From contig JAURFW010000002.1 of assembly GCA_030834125.1 (NCBI GenBank), positions 64,289 to 128,288 on the forward strand: a stretch of DNA of 64,000 bases, read 5' to 3'. A model generated the notes under the pieces. The model saw only the letters and a list, made by a program, of their open reading frames with translations. It made no database searches and was not told where the DNA came from. Numbering within the stretch: the stretch's first letter is position 1; every line of letters starts with the position of its first letter. The translations under genes and the position numbers were made by a program. This stretch comes from Bacteroidota bacterium (GTDB lineage Bacteria > Bacteroidota > Bacteroidia > NS11-12g > UBA955). Below are positions 27,286 through 37,000 of this stretch, piece after piece.

Positions 27286-28738
27286 TCAAGAATTCATTTA
27301 TCAGTTCTAATACTTTTGGAGATATAGTTTCTTCTATATTTCCATACTCTGAAACTGCACCATTTTTTGTAGTTTGAAATAGATGATTAGTATTGGATAC
27401 AATTATGAAATTGATGTTTTCTCGATTGTTTAATTGTTCTCCAATATTTTTATTCAGCGCTACAGGGACTTGTTGATCAAACTCTCCATTTAATATTAAA
27501 GCGTTAGGCGTTAATGTGTTCCATATTGGTAAGGGTTCAGTTTGAATAAATTCCATCATCCATTTTCCTTCAAAAAATATATTGCTGTATACTTCTGGAA
27601 TGTATTCAGTAAACTCTTTTTTGTAAAGTTTATAAAACTTCTTTTTGATTCTTCTAGCCGTTCTTCTCGATTGAATATTCTCCCAATTTTCTATGTGTAA
27701 GTTGATTTTCTGTTTTAATGCCTCCTTATTTGGGGATTTGTATGAATATTGATTTTCATTAATGAGTAGATGTATTAATGTGTCATGTAAGGCAATAAAT
27801 GCAGTCGTCTCTTTTTTGTTCAAGAATTGCTCTACGGCAATTTTATTTTGATATGAATTTATGTGAGCCCCTGAGACCAATGGAGGAGCTAGGGAGACAA
27901 TGGCCTTAACTTCGGCGGGAAATTGATGAGCAATTACAGCAGCAATATGTGCACCCTCACTGTGCCCAATAATATATATTGGGTTGCCATTACTAACACT
28001 GTCCAATGCATAATGCAAGTAGGTACTCGCATCTTCAACTAAATCTGTTGTTGTATAATTCAAAAGTTTTGGAGGGCATTTTGTTTTACCCGCCCCTCTG
28101 TCGTCAACTCGCAACACAGCAAAGCCATTTTTTGTTAAATAATCGGATAATACAGCAAATGGTTTGTGATCAAATAATGTTTCATCTCTGTCTTGACTTC
28201 CACTACCGGATAATAAAATTACAGTCGGGTAAAAACTGTCATTGGTAAGTTTAGGTCGGGTTACTGTTCCTGCAAATTTTATTGTCCCTGCTTCATTGTA
28301 AAAAGACACTTCCTCCTGGTTATAGTTGAACGGAGATACTGGAGTTTGTGGTCTTATACTTGGCGTGACTTTTAAATTTCTAATTAATTTCAATGGAAAT
28401 GTTTGACCATTCTGTTTGAAGTTTCCAATGATTACATCGTCTTCATCCAATTCACCTTCAAATTCTGCATTTAGCGTGTAACTATTTATTCGGATTTCAT
28501 TTCCATCTACAAATGTTTTGTCTATTGGGATGTTCTTAGCGTTTTGTTGGGGAACAGAGAGGGTTGAAGTGTATGCCAATTGAGGGTTATTACTACCAGT
28601 GCTTTTAATCGAAAAGATTAACTTTAAATCAAAGCCAGGTAGCTTTAAATTTCCTGCCCAATCCCCCGATAAGTTGGTTTGACCTGTTGAGACATTAAAA
28701 AAAGAAATTATTATTAGAAGTATAGCAGTACGTTTCAT
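27269..28738 (-). CDS. Secreted alpha/beta hydrolase
   Basis: The 489-residue protein has a signal peptide (cleavage near STGQ, residues 17-20) and a beta-rich N-terminal region to about 130 that looks like the lipocalin-like domain often placed before these hydrolases. The hydrolase fold follows, with the nucleophile elbow GHSEG (S260), the acid probably in NGEFDQQVP (about D419) and the base in NTNHLFQ (about H451). It is probably periplasmic. The substrate is unknown; esterase or prolyl-peptidase-like activity are both possible. Confidence 0.85.
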   Translation of the reverse strand: MKRTAILLIIISFFNVSTGQTNLSGDWAGNLKLPGFDLKLIFSIKSTGSNNPQLAYTSTLSVPQQNAKNIPIDKTFVDGNEIRINSYTLNAEFEGELDEDDVIIGNFKQNGQTFPLKLIRNLKVTPSIRPQTPVSPFNYNQEEVSFYNEAGTIKFAGTVTRPKLTNDSFYPTVILLSGSGSQDRDETLFDHKPFAVLSDYLTKNGFAVLRVDDRGAGKTKCPPKLLNYTTTDLVEDASTYLHYALDSVSNGNPIYIIGHSEGAHIAAVIAHQFPAEVKAIVSLAPPLVSGAHINSYQNKIAVEQFLNKKETTAFIALHDTLIHLLINENQYSYKSPNKEALKQKINLHIENWENIQSRRTARRIKKKFYKLYKKEFTEYIPEVYSNIFFEGKWMMEFIQTEPLPIWNTLTPNALILNGEFDQQVPVALNKNIGEQLNNRENINFIIVSNTNHLFQTTKNGAVSEYGNIEETISPKVLELINEFLIKNQF

Positions 28739-28749
28739 TTTATCGAGTA

Positions 28750-28757
28750 CAAAGTTA
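28750..28757 (-). promoter_or_regulatory. -7 promoter box for the secreted hydrolase gene
   Basis: TAACTTTG on the reverse strand is an exact TAnnTTTG match, 12 bases before the ATG. Confidence 0.5.
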
Positions 28758-28826
28758 ACCTGATAGTTAAGAAGAAATATGAGCTACGATTGATTTTTTA
28801 AATTGTAATAAATCATATTTGTAAGG

Positions 28827-29597
28827 TTGAATCTAAACAAACACGAATACCCTAAGTTGCTTCTAAAATATCCCAAGTTAATTTATTTAGCTTGGATATT
28901 TAGATGGGCACTAGAGCCCAGAACTAGATTTCTCTCCAAAGTGAGTAACAACGCAAAAGCACACCGTATTTTAGACCTGGGATCCGGTGATGGTATGTAT
29001 GCCTCAAAATTGGCCAAAAGCTCAACCTATATCGGCATTGATAAATCAGCTGAAAATATTGCCTTTACTCAATTAATACTCCCTCATTTTAATTGGTTTG
29101 AGGGGGATTTAGAAAATTTAGAATTCGAAATATCGGAGTTTGATGAAATATGGTGCTTTTCAGTACTTCAATATTTAACGGAGCCCGAGAAAATACTCAG
29201 TACCATTCAATCAAATATGAAGAGAGGTGCAGTACTTAAAATTTACTCACCGCAGCAACATCAAATAGAGTTGAATTTATACAAAGACGCATTTAATAAA
29301 TTTAGCAATTATGAAACCTTACATTCAAGGCGGACATTCATTACAGAATCTCTAATTAGTCAGGCTCTAACCGAATGTGATCAGATTAAAAAAGCGGTTT
29401 TATATGGAAAATTCGGAAGGATATCTCATGAAATATTCTCGATTTTTTTAATAATGTTTTCACAAGAAAAATTATCTCTGAAAGCAATTAGTATCATTTA
29501 CTTAATTCTTTCATTACCATTTATTTTAGTATTGAATTTTCTTGATAACTCAAAAAATACAGGTAATGGGTTGTATACCGAATGGCAAAAAAAGTAA
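28827..29597 (+). CDS. Class I SAM-dependent methyltransferase with C-terminal membrane segment
   Basis: The 256-residue protein has SAM motif I ILDLGSGDGMYA (48-59) and the acidic residue after beta 2 in YIGIDKSAEN. The methyltransferase fold ends near 170. The last 60 residues contain two hydrophobic stretches, which suggests membrane attachment. No ATG precedes motif I in frame: the reading opens with TTG at 28827 (an alternative TTG lies at 28857), so the start is uncertain. The acceptor substrate is not readable; a lipid or quinone would fit a membrane-bound enzyme, but that is a guess. Confidence 0.75.
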   Translation: MNLNKHEYPKLLLKYPKLIYLAWIFRWALEPRTRFLSKVSNNAKAHRILDLGSGDGMYASKLAKSSTYIGIDKSAENIAFTQLILPHFNWFEGDLENLEFEISEFDEIWCFSVLQYLTEPEKILSTIQSNMKRGAVLKIYSPQQHQIELNLYKDAFNKFSNYETLHSRRTFITESLISQALTECDQIKKAVLYGKFGRISHEIFSIFLIMFSQEKLSLKAISIIYLILSLPFILVLNFLDNSKNTGNGLYTEWQKK

Positions 29598-29610
29598 TCT
29601 CCTTTTAGTG

Positions 29611-30639
29611 TTAAGAGTAATATTTTTTCCTAAGCCAGATGGCAACACGAACCAATAAAATAAGTGCCGGAACTTCAACTAACGGCCCAATAACTCCTGT
29701 AAAGGCTTGACCAGAATTTAATCCAAACACCGCAATAGCTACAGCAATTGCAAGTTCAAAGTTATTCCCAGCGGCGGTAAATGCTATAGCCGCATTTTTA
29801 TCGTATTCTGCTCCAACTGCTTTGCTTATAAAAAAGCCAACTAAAAACATAATAGCGAAATATATAAGCAGAGGAATTGCTATAATTATTACATCAGATG
29901 GAATTTGAACTATGAGTTCACCTTTCAATGAAAACATCACAATAATTGTAAATAATAGCGAAATAAGGGTTAAAGGTGAGATATTGGGGATGAATTTATT
30001 ATTATACCAATCTTCTCCCTTGATTTTAATAAAAACTATTCGACTCATTAAACCCATTAGAAAGGGTATGCCAAGGTAGATTGCTACACTTTCGGCAATT
30101 GTATAGATTGAAATATTTACTATTGAGCCTTCAAATCCAAAATAGGGTGGAAGTATGGTAATAAAGATCCAAGCATAAAAACTGTATGCAAAAACTTGAA
30201 AAATACTGTTTAACGCGACTAAACCCGCCCCATATTCGCTACTTCCTTCAGCTAAATCATTCCAAACAATAACCATTGCTATACATCGAGCTAGACCAAT
30301 GAGTATTAGGCCTACCATATATTCAGGATAATCTTGTAGGAAAATTAATGCTAAAGTAAACATTAAAACTGGCCCAATAATCCAATTTAATGCTAGAGAT
30401 ACGGTTAATACCCTTACATTTTTGAATACTTGGGGAAGCAGTTTGTAATTCACTTTTGCCAATGGTGGGTACATCATTATTATTAGCCCTATTGCAATTG
30501 GAATATTGGTGCTTCCACTGCTAAATGAATTTATAAAGGTGGAACTTGATGGAAAAAAATATCCAATACCCACGCCAATGGCCATGGCCAGAAATATCCA
30601 TAACGTTAAATATTGATCTAAAAAGCTTAGTTTTTTCAT
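29611..30639 (-). CDS. acr3: ACR3-family arsenite efflux permease
   Basis: The 342-residue protein has ten hydrophobic segments and the family's key cysteine C119 in [16 protein letters not shown]3 pumps As(III) out of the cell using the proton gradient. It is the last gene of a four-gene ars operon, nine bases after the arsenate reductase stop. The 3' end faces the methyltransferase gene with a 13-base gap and no hairpin. Confidence 0.95.
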   Translation of the reverse strand: MKKLSFLDQYLTLWIFLAMAIGVGIGYFFPSSSTFINSFSSGSTNIPIAIGLIIMMYPPLAKVNYKLLPQVFKNVRVLTVSLALNWIIGPVLMFTLALIFLQDYPEYMVGLILIGLARCIAMVIVWNDLAEGSSEYGAGLVALNSIFQVFAYSFYAWIFITILPPYFGFEGSIVNISIYTIAESVAIYLGIPFLMGLMSRIVFIKIKGEDWYNNKFIPNISPLTLISLLFTIIVMFSLKGELIVQIPSDVIIIAIPLLIYFAIMFLVGFFISKAVGAEYDKNAAIAFTAAGNNFELAIAVAIAVFGLNSGQAFTGVIGPLVEVPALILLVRVAIWLRKKYYS

Positions 30640-30647
30640 AAATAGGA

Positions 30648-31277
30648 TTATTTTAATTTATTGATTTTTGAAAAAATGTAGAGCATTTCTGAAGCAATTT
30701 GTAAAGATCTAGCATCATACATTTGCTTTTCCAATGGAGTATTATCAAACGATTTTGGGTCCTCATATTTTATTGGGATTCGTAATTCAGTATTAGGAAT
30801 TATGGGACAGTTTTCATCTGCATGTGAGCATGTCATTATTGCAGCAAACCTTTCAGCTGAATTAATTGGATCATCAAATAACTTGGAAAATGTTGTTATT
30901 GATATCTTTGATTCTGTATCAACAGAAATGGTGTAATTGGGGTTGTTTTCGCCTTGTTTTTTTATGTTAAACCCGCTACGAATTAATGAATCAACCGCAC
31001 GGTAATTGAATTCCGTGACTTCCACACCTCCAGAAAAACAATTTACCGGAATATTGTAATAATAGGCAGCTGTAAATGCCCAAATTTGAGAAAACTGGCT
31101 TCTTCTTGAATTGTGAGTACAAATGAAGTTGAGATTTACGGATTCTCTCGCTTCTAATTTCTTATGAATATGGTTTATTAAAGGTATTAAAACTGTGATT
31201 CTATCCTCATTAATAGATTCGTATTGAGCCTTTTCGATAGAGTCTAATAGTGCTCGGTTTATAGTTTGTTCTGCCAT
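30648..31277 (-). CDS. arsC: Arsenate reductase of the low-molecular-weight phosphatase type
   Basis: The start chosen is ATG at 31277 (MAEQTINR), since the longer reading overlaps the upstream gene. The 209-residue protein has the phosphatase-like loop C53-THNSR-R59 (CX5R) and further cysteines C150 and C157 in [11 protein letters not shown]. This pattern fits a thioredoxin-type arsenate reductase, in which C53 attacks arsenate and the later cysteines relay the disulfide. It is longer at the N-terminus than usual by about 45 residues. It supplies arsenite to the ACR3 pump. Confidence 0.88.
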   Translation of the reverse strand: MAEQTINRALLDSIEKAQYESINEDRITVLIPLINHIHKKLEARESVNLNFICTHNSRRSQFSQIWAFTAAYYYNIPVNCFSGGVEVTEFNYRAVDSLIRSGFNIKKQGENNPNYTISVDTESKISITTFSKLFDDPINSAERFAAIMTCSHADENCPIIPNTELRIPIKYEDPKSFDNTPLEKQMYDARSLQIASEMLYIFSKINKLK

Positions 31278-31300
31278 ATTTCTAGTTGACTTAATATAGA

Positions 31301-31756
31301 TCAACAACAACCAGATCCAGGAACACAAGAACCCGAATTTGTATTAGTCACTGTGGTTTCTTCAGGAATACCACATTTATCTTTTGCTAAGCAATCAGTT
31401 TTTTTAGATTTCAGCTGGAGTCGGCCATTTATAAAAGCTAAACTATATTTTTCAATAGTATTACCTTGATATTCAACTTCAATTTCGGCATCTTCTAGTG
31501 GTAATGTTCTTTCGGATAGTTCAATTATAGAACTTAGCTTCTCAGTACTTAAGCGATGATCGTAGTCAGCGGCAGTAAACAATTGAAAATTTACGGTTTT
31601 CTCTGTCCTTTCTGTTCCTCCACAATCAATAAAATGTTTTGTTATTTGTCCAACTTCTGTAACGTGGAAATGGGGTGGAACTACTTCACCATTTGGTAGC
31701 ACAAACTCTACTTTAGAGAGGTACTTTAATGCGGTTTTTATTTCTGAAAGTTTCAT
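31301..31756 (-). CDS. DUF6428-type arsenic operon protein with cysteine-rich tail
   Basis: The 151-residue protein, to my recollection DUF6428, is found in ars operons of this phylum. It has a compact alpha/beta core to about residue 118 with the motif PPHFHVTEVGQ, then a flexible tail with cysteines at 122, 128, 144, 150 and 151, ending SGCC. The tail could bind As(III) as a chaperone. It lies between arsR and arsC. Biochemical function is unproven. Confidence 0.75.
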   Translation of the reverse strand: MKLSEIKTALKYLSKVEFVLPNGEVVPPHFHVTEVGQITKHFIDCGGTERTEKTVNFQLFTAADYDHRLSTEKLSSIIELSERTLPLEDAEIEVEYQGNTIEKYSLAFINGRLQLKSKKTDCLAKDKCGIPEETTVTNTNSGSCVPGSGCC

Positions 31757-31775
31757 TTGATTTATTATTTATTTG

Positions 31776-32111
31776 TTAGCAACATTCCTTGGGGTCTTGG
31801 TTAATTACTTGATTGATGATCGAGTTAAATTGCTGATGAATTTCATTCCAACGTTGAGTGTTTAAACAATAGTTGATTTTAGAACCATCTATTGTGCCTT
31901 TAATTATACCAACATCTTTTAATTCTCTGAGATGTTGACTTATTGTAGCTTGTGCAAGTCCTAATTCCTGAACGAGATCTCCATTAATACAGGCGTTTGC
32001 TTTAATTAAATATTGAATTATTGCAACGCGTGCTGGGTGCGAGAATGCTTTCGCAAGCATTGCAATTTGATTTTGTTCATCAGTAAAGAGGTCTGTTTTT
32101 GATATACCCAT
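31776..32111 (-). CDS. arsR: ArsR/SmtB-family arsenic-responsive repressor
   Basis: The 111-residue winged-helix protein has the recognition helix LAQATISQHLRELK (52-65). The classic ELCVCDL metal site is absent; instead it has C41 in NACING, C82, and a C-terminal pair C110-C111. So the inducer site is probably built from C41 and the tail, as in other ArsR lineages with alternative cysteine sets. It heads the operon arsR-DUF6428-arsC-acr3 and a clear palindrome lies just upstream. Confidence 0.92.
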   Translation of the reverse strand: MGISKTDLFTDEQNQIAMLAKAFSHPARVAIIQYLIKANACINGDLVQELGLAQATISQHLRELKDVGIIKGTIDGSKINYCLNTQRWNEIHQQFNSIINQVINQDPKECC

Positions 32112-32117
32112 TTTTTA

Positions 32118-32147
32118 CTTATCGTTAAATTGCAATATTACGATAAG
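32118..32147 (-). promoter_or_regulatory. ArsR operator over the ars promoter
   Basis: CTTATCG and CGATAAG form a perfect 7-base inverted repeat 16 bases apart, six bases before the arsR ATG. Between them on the reverse strand lies TAATATTG, one base off the TAnnTTTG box. This is the layout of a self-repressing ArsR operator. Confidence 0.7.
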
Positions 32148-32175
32148 AATTTTAGTTTTCATAATAGTTTGATTG

Positions 32176-32267
32176 GATGTTGGGGTGTTAGGGCTTTAGC
32201 TAAAAAAAGTTCAGCTTTTTTTTAAAGTTTTGGCTTTTTTCGGGTTGCTAGGGTTTTAGGGTTCTGG
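32176..32267 (+). repeat. G-rich intergenic repeat, copy C
   Basis: This stretch upstream of arsR shares GTTGGGGTGTTAGGGC-like and GGCTTTTTTC...GCTAGGG blocks with stretches at 47231-47351 and 48559-48631. All three copies are G-rich on the forward strand and lie between genes. Confidence 0.5.
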
Positions 32268-32325
32268 TGAGATCAGGGTTATATATATTAAGGTTTTTTT
32301 GAAGAAAATAGGTCACAGATGAAAC

Positions 32326-32622
32326 TTAAAATGAGAATTTTTCAGAATCCTTATCGTATCTCGTCAATTGCCCATTTTTAAAAAACAAATTGTATCTCTG
32401 TTGGCGAGCTATTCCTCCTCTTACAATTCTTTTTTGTACTTGAAAGGTTTGTGTTGTGATTCCATTGTTTTCAGACATTGATACTCTAATCATTTTTTTC
32501 TTAACGATTGTTTGTACCTGGGGAATTGTCATTCCTAGCTCAAGTTTGTGCACAGGAATATCCTTGTATGCATTGCATGCATTGAAAAACAATAGCAGGA
32601 GAACATAGATGAATTTTTTCAT
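32326..32622 (-). CDS. Small BamE/SmpA-like lipoprotein
   Basis: The 98-residue protein has a lipoprotein signal with lipobox FNAC (Cys16), then LELGMTIPQVQTIVKKK, which resembles the opening of the SmpA/BamE fold (LxxGMxxxxV), and a beta-rich end. It is too short to prove homology. It is probably anchored in the outer or inner membrane. The gene appears monocistronic with a TAnnTTTG box upstream. No function is assigned. Confidence 0.7.
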   Translation of the reverse strand: MKKFIYVLLLLFFNACNAYKDIPVHKLELGMTIPQVQTIVKKKMIRVSMSENNGITTQTFQVQKRIVRGGIARQQRYNLFFKNGQLTRYDKDSEKFSF

Positions 32623-32638
32623 AGATTTTGACTTAGAG

Positions 32639-32646
32639 CAAATTTA
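32639..32646 (-). promoter_or_regulatory. -7 promoter box for the small lipoprotein gene
   Basis: TAAATTTG on the reverse strand is an exact TAnnTTTG match, 17 bases before the ATG. Confidence 0.45.
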
Positions 32647-32721
32647 TAGAATTTATTTTTGTACAGAATACAAGATTTTTGGAGCCAACAATAATCATGG
32701 CACACAAACATGGCACAAAAT

Positions 32722-32753
32722 AAAAAAAACCACCTACGAATCCGTAAGTGGTT
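32722..32753 (-). terminator. Terminator of tRNA-Met
   Basis: On the reverse strand AACCACTTACG pairs with CGTAGGTGGTT (one mismatch, loop of four) and is followed by a run of T. It begins nine bases after the tRNA 3' end. Confidence 0.8.
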
Positions 32754-32761
32754 GATTTTGT

Positions 32762-32838
32762 TGGTAGCGAAGGGGGGAATTGAACCCCCGACCTCAGGGT
32801 TATGAATCCTGCGCTCTAACCGCCTGAGCTACCTCGCC
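32762..32838 (-). tRNA. tRNA-Met (anticodon CAT)
   Basis: A complete 77-base cloverleaf with encoded CCA. The anticodon loop is TTCATAA, the D-arm has AGCTCAG...GGTTAGAGC and the T-arm has GGTTCAATTCC. The first pair of the acceptor stem is G-T (wobble). The elongator form is likely. A tRNA-Ile with lysidine at the CAT anticodon cannot be excluded by reading alone. Confidence 0.9.
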
Positions 32839-32889
32839 ATTTGAGGGTGCAAAAATAAAGGGTTTCGCCAAATTCTGCAACAAATATTT

Positions 32890-33957
32890 TTAGTTTAAAG
32901 TTCTCTCTACCGCATCCAGTACCATCTGCGCAGAAATATCCTCCATACAAGAGGTGCCAAGCTTGCATTTTCCCAAATAAAAACACTGACATTCCTTGGT
33001 AGGTTGAACGATTTCTCCCTTCCCGAATAAATCGAATTCATGAGGATTGAAAATATTATTCATTAACACTATTTTCTTGCCTAAACCTAATGTTAAATGC
33101 ATACCCATGGTTACCTGAGTAACTACTAAATCACACTGATCAATTAAATTGATAAATTGATCTAATGGAAAGTTTCCGAAATATTCTGCACCAGAACCTT
33201 TTTGAATATACTGATTTCTTTCATGTTCTTGGCTTCCTCCAAGTAGAATAGGATGATATCCTTTTTCTTTGAGAGCAGTCGCTAATTCGACCCACTTTTC
33301 AATGCTCCATAATCGAGTCGTCCAACGATCACCGCAGCCTGTATTCAATCCAATAATGGTTTTATCTTTGGGTAAATCCCATTCAAAACCCTTATCACTG
33401 TGATTATCTAAAAGGTAAGGCTCACTATCATATTCCATTCCGCACAATTCGAAAATCTCGGTACAATAATTCTTAGTATTCGCCTTGCTTAAATCATCAA
33501 ATAAACCAGTATTGAATTTGTGTTCAGCCAATTTATTTACAGGCTGAGGTGCACCGTCAATTAAAGTGTAGCCATATTTTTCTGCAGCAGTAACAGATTT
33601 TAACAACGCACAAGCCTCTTTCTCCTTATCCAAATTAATGGCAATATCCCAATCAGTATTTTGTACGTACAAGGCGGCTTCAATACCTAATTTATAAATT
33701 TCATGGATCTCATTTTTTGGCAAAATGTCAGGGAATAGAGTTATCCATGTAAATTTGGCATTTGGATAAAGTGATTTATATCGGGTAATAAGCGGAGTTG
33801 TTCGAATTACATCTCCCATTGCACCCAACTTTATTATCAAAATTCGTTTCTCAATAGGTGCATAAACGGGACAGTTTTCACAGTGATATCCATGATGTTT
33901 ATGTGGTTTGCATGGAATATGTCCAAGGAAGTGAATACAATCCGATTTATGACGCAT
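32890..33957 (-). CDS. Glycosyltransferase family 9 (heptosyltransferase-like) with N-terminal cysteine motif
   Basis: The 355-residue protein has the GT9 start ILIIKLGAMGDVIRTTPL (39-56), the donor-site region GLNTGCGDRW and the ILLGG...E block near 250. Members add heptose or similar sugars to LPS core or surface glycans in the cytoplasm. Ahead of the domain is a Cys/His-rich stretch (C7, C16, C26, C29 with several His), and four more cysteines lie near the C-terminus (CQCFYLGKCKLGTSC). The number and spacing suggest a metal site. The upstream box reads TATTTTCG, one base off consensus. Confidence 0.88.
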   Translation of the reverse strand: MRHKSDCIHFLGHIPCKPHKHHGYHCENCPVYAPIEKRILIIKLGAMGDVIRTTPLITRYKSLYPNAKFTWITLFPDILPKNEIHEIYKLGIEAALYVQNTDWDIAINLDKEKEACALLKSVTAAEKYGYTLIDGAPQPVNKLAEHKFNTGLFDDLSKANTKNYCTEIFELCGMEYDSEPYLLDNHSDKGFEWDLPKDKTIIGLNTGCGDRWTTRLWSIEKWVELATALKEKGYHPILLGGSQEHERNQYIQKGSGAEYFGNFPLDQFINLIDQCDLVVTQVTMGMHLTLGLGKKIVLMNNIFNPHEFDLFGKGEIVQPTKECQCFYLGKCKLGTSCMEDISAQMVLDAVERTLN

Positions 33958-34042
33958 ATCGCGAAAATAAGTTATTTCATAAAAATGACGGGTCTTTGCA
34001 ACTAAATCGGCATATTTTTTGTCTAATTTAGTAGGAGAAATA

Positions 34043-37000
34043 GTGAGATTACCTTTGTTTAAAAATATTGCGTTTGTTTTTTTATTGATTTCTACGTTTG
34101 CAGCAGAGGCTTCTCACCTTGTAGGAGGATATTTGACATACAGATGGCTAGGTACATCTGGAAGTAATACTCAGTATCGTGTTAATCTTTTTGTTTATCG
34201 AGATTGTTCCAGAGATGGAACAGAAAAAGAGGTACCTTTCGATAAACTAATTACTCTCTGTGTTTACAACGGTAACAAGAGATTATATAAGAGTTACACG
34301 GTTTCACTACTTGCTTCTAAAAAGGTACAACCTGTAGGAAATACGAATTGCCCTGAGGTGGCGTCAGCATGCCTTGAACAAGGTATTTATGAAGCTACAA
34401 TTGTATTGCCAAATAGTAATAGCGGATATCACCTAAAATGGGAAAGATGTTGTAGAAATACACAAAATAACCTTCGTGATCAACAAGGTGAAGCCTATCA
34501 AGGTCAGACTTATTACGGATTTATTCCACCAACTAGTATTCAAAATAGTTCGCCATACTTCTTAGATATTCCTGTTCCATTCATTTGTAAAAACGATACA
34601 ACTACAATCCGAAATAGAGCGGTCGACCCCGATGGTGATTCCCTCTCATATAAGTTTGTAACTCCTTGGCAGGGTGCAACATTAAATACGCCAGAGGTTA
34701 ATCGTTGTGCAGATCCTATGGAAGATATTGACGATGTTCAATATTGGGCTGGATATTCTGCTACTGAACCATTTGGATCTAACGGAATAGCCAGTATTGA
34801 TCAATACAACGGATTAACAACTTATATGTCACCAGCAACTGGTCGTTTTGCCGTTGCCGTTGAGGTAACGGAGTGGCGGAATGGAACTCCAATAAGCACG
34901 GTCCGGCTGGATCTGCAGATCTTAGTAATAAACTGTACACCAAATAATAAACCAGGATTATTTTATCAGGGTGGCTCAAATTACTACGAAGTTGAAGCAG
35001 GTGAGAAGTTGTGTTTTAATGTTACTGCTTTTGATTACGTTGATAATAATCAGGTTCTAACACTAAAGGCATACAGCGATATTTTAACGGGATCAATTAA
35101 TTATACAGGGACCAAGGCAACTCTTAATCCTGAGGTAAATGCAAACAAACGAGAAGTAACAAGTGAATTTTGCTGGATTCCAGATTGCGATGTCAATACC
35201 GTAGATACCTTCAGGGTAACATTTGAAGCATATGACGATGGATGCCCTTCAAAATTTATTAATCAAAACGTAAAAATCAAGGTTAAGCCATTCAATCCCA
35301 AAGAAGAAATTAATGGTAAAAAACAACTTTGTCAAAATGAAATATCAACTTACACAGCCATAAATAGAGATTATAATAATAAGCTAAAGTGGTCTGTAAA
35401 TGGGGGTAAAATATTGGGCTCTGACACTGGTAACTCGGTTAATATTGAGTGGGGAAATGGAGCTTCAGGAAAGGTTATTCTAACTATTACTAGTCAGTAT
35501 GGGTGTAAAGGTCCTGAAAAAACATTTGATGTCAATCTAATTCCATCGCCTCCAGCACCAAAAATTTCTGGACCAGATACCGTTTGTAAAGGTCAAGTAA
35601 TAAAATATACTATTAGTTCAACAGTTCGAGTGACTGACTGGCAAGTAGATGGATGGAAGACATTAAAAATTGATTCAACAAATAATACAATTGAAGTAGT
35701 ATGGGATGAATCAGTTCAAGCGGGCACTCACAAGATAAAAGTGAGAGCAATAAATCCTACAGGTTGTAAAAGTCCAGCAGATTCACTTATGGTAGTAATT
35801 GCTAATGCTAGCTTGCCTATAATTTCTGGTCCTACTACTGTTTGTCCAAATAACGACAACATTATTTATTCTATTGCCAATCCAGATCCTCAAACTAAGT
35901 ATCTTTTTAGTGCTGTTGGAAATACAGGCATAAAATCAGTAGGTTCAATTAGTACCAGTATTAATTGGGGTGAAATGGGAACTGGTAAAGTTGTAGTAAT
36001 TGCAACTAATAAATTTGGATGTGAGGATACTGCCGAGCTCAGTGTTGATATTACTTACAATTTATTTGGTCAACCGCCTGTTGGAGATACTAGTCTTTGC
36101 GAGTTAACCACTGGAGTTAAGTATTCTGTTTCCCCTGTGAATGGTGAAACTTACGATTGGCAAATTTCAGGTGGAAGTATAACATCAGGTCAAGGAAATG
36201 ATCAAATAAATGTTGATTGGGGTGCTGCTGGAAATGCTTGGGTTGGAGTAATTTCGAAAGCCCTAGATCCGGTAAATAATAAATTCTGTGAAAGTCCATT
36301 GTTTAAGTTACCCGTAATATTACATCCAATTCCACAGGGTACCCTTTTCCCGAATTCAGTGTTACCCGAGCAATGTCAGCAAAATATAGATTATTGGGTG
36401 AACGATTGGCTTATGAATGCTAAAGATTCACTTCAAATAGAAACCAATGGAATTGATTTTTCGGTAAAAACATCACCGTTAGGAGGAGCTACGGTAAAAA
36501 GAGAGTTAAAAGTTTCTTTGGCTCAATCAGGATCATTTATTATTCGTGCTAGAGTAATTTCTCAATACGGATGCCCAGGTGAGTGGGATTCCACTTCAAT
36601 CGTAGTAAATCCAAAGCCAGTAAATACAAAACTTCTCGGAGATTCTATTTTGTGTCAACCCAATATTAGTAATCAATTTTATTCTGTAACGGGTAATAAT
36701 GGATCAACATTTCAATGGTGGATTCAAGGGGGAGATTTTGTAAGTGATCCTGGAAATGCGAATAATGCACGAATAAACTGGGATTCACTAGCTGTAAAAA
36801 AATCAATTTCAGTATTAGAAATTTCTGATAAAGGATGCCTAGGAGATACTATCTTTTGGGATGTAAATATAGATAATCCTACTTTAAGTGCCGAATGGGT
36901 AACGGTTAGCCCACCTCCAGGAAAAGATGGTTCAATCTTGCTGAAATATCATTTGAAGAACGCTTATAAACCGCAAAGAAACGTAGAAATTAACCGCAGA

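Noticed and set aside
32762-32838. tRNA-Ile(CAT) instead of tRNA-Met
   Set aside because: The overall arms match an elongator tRNA-Met better, but reading alone cannot fully exclude it.
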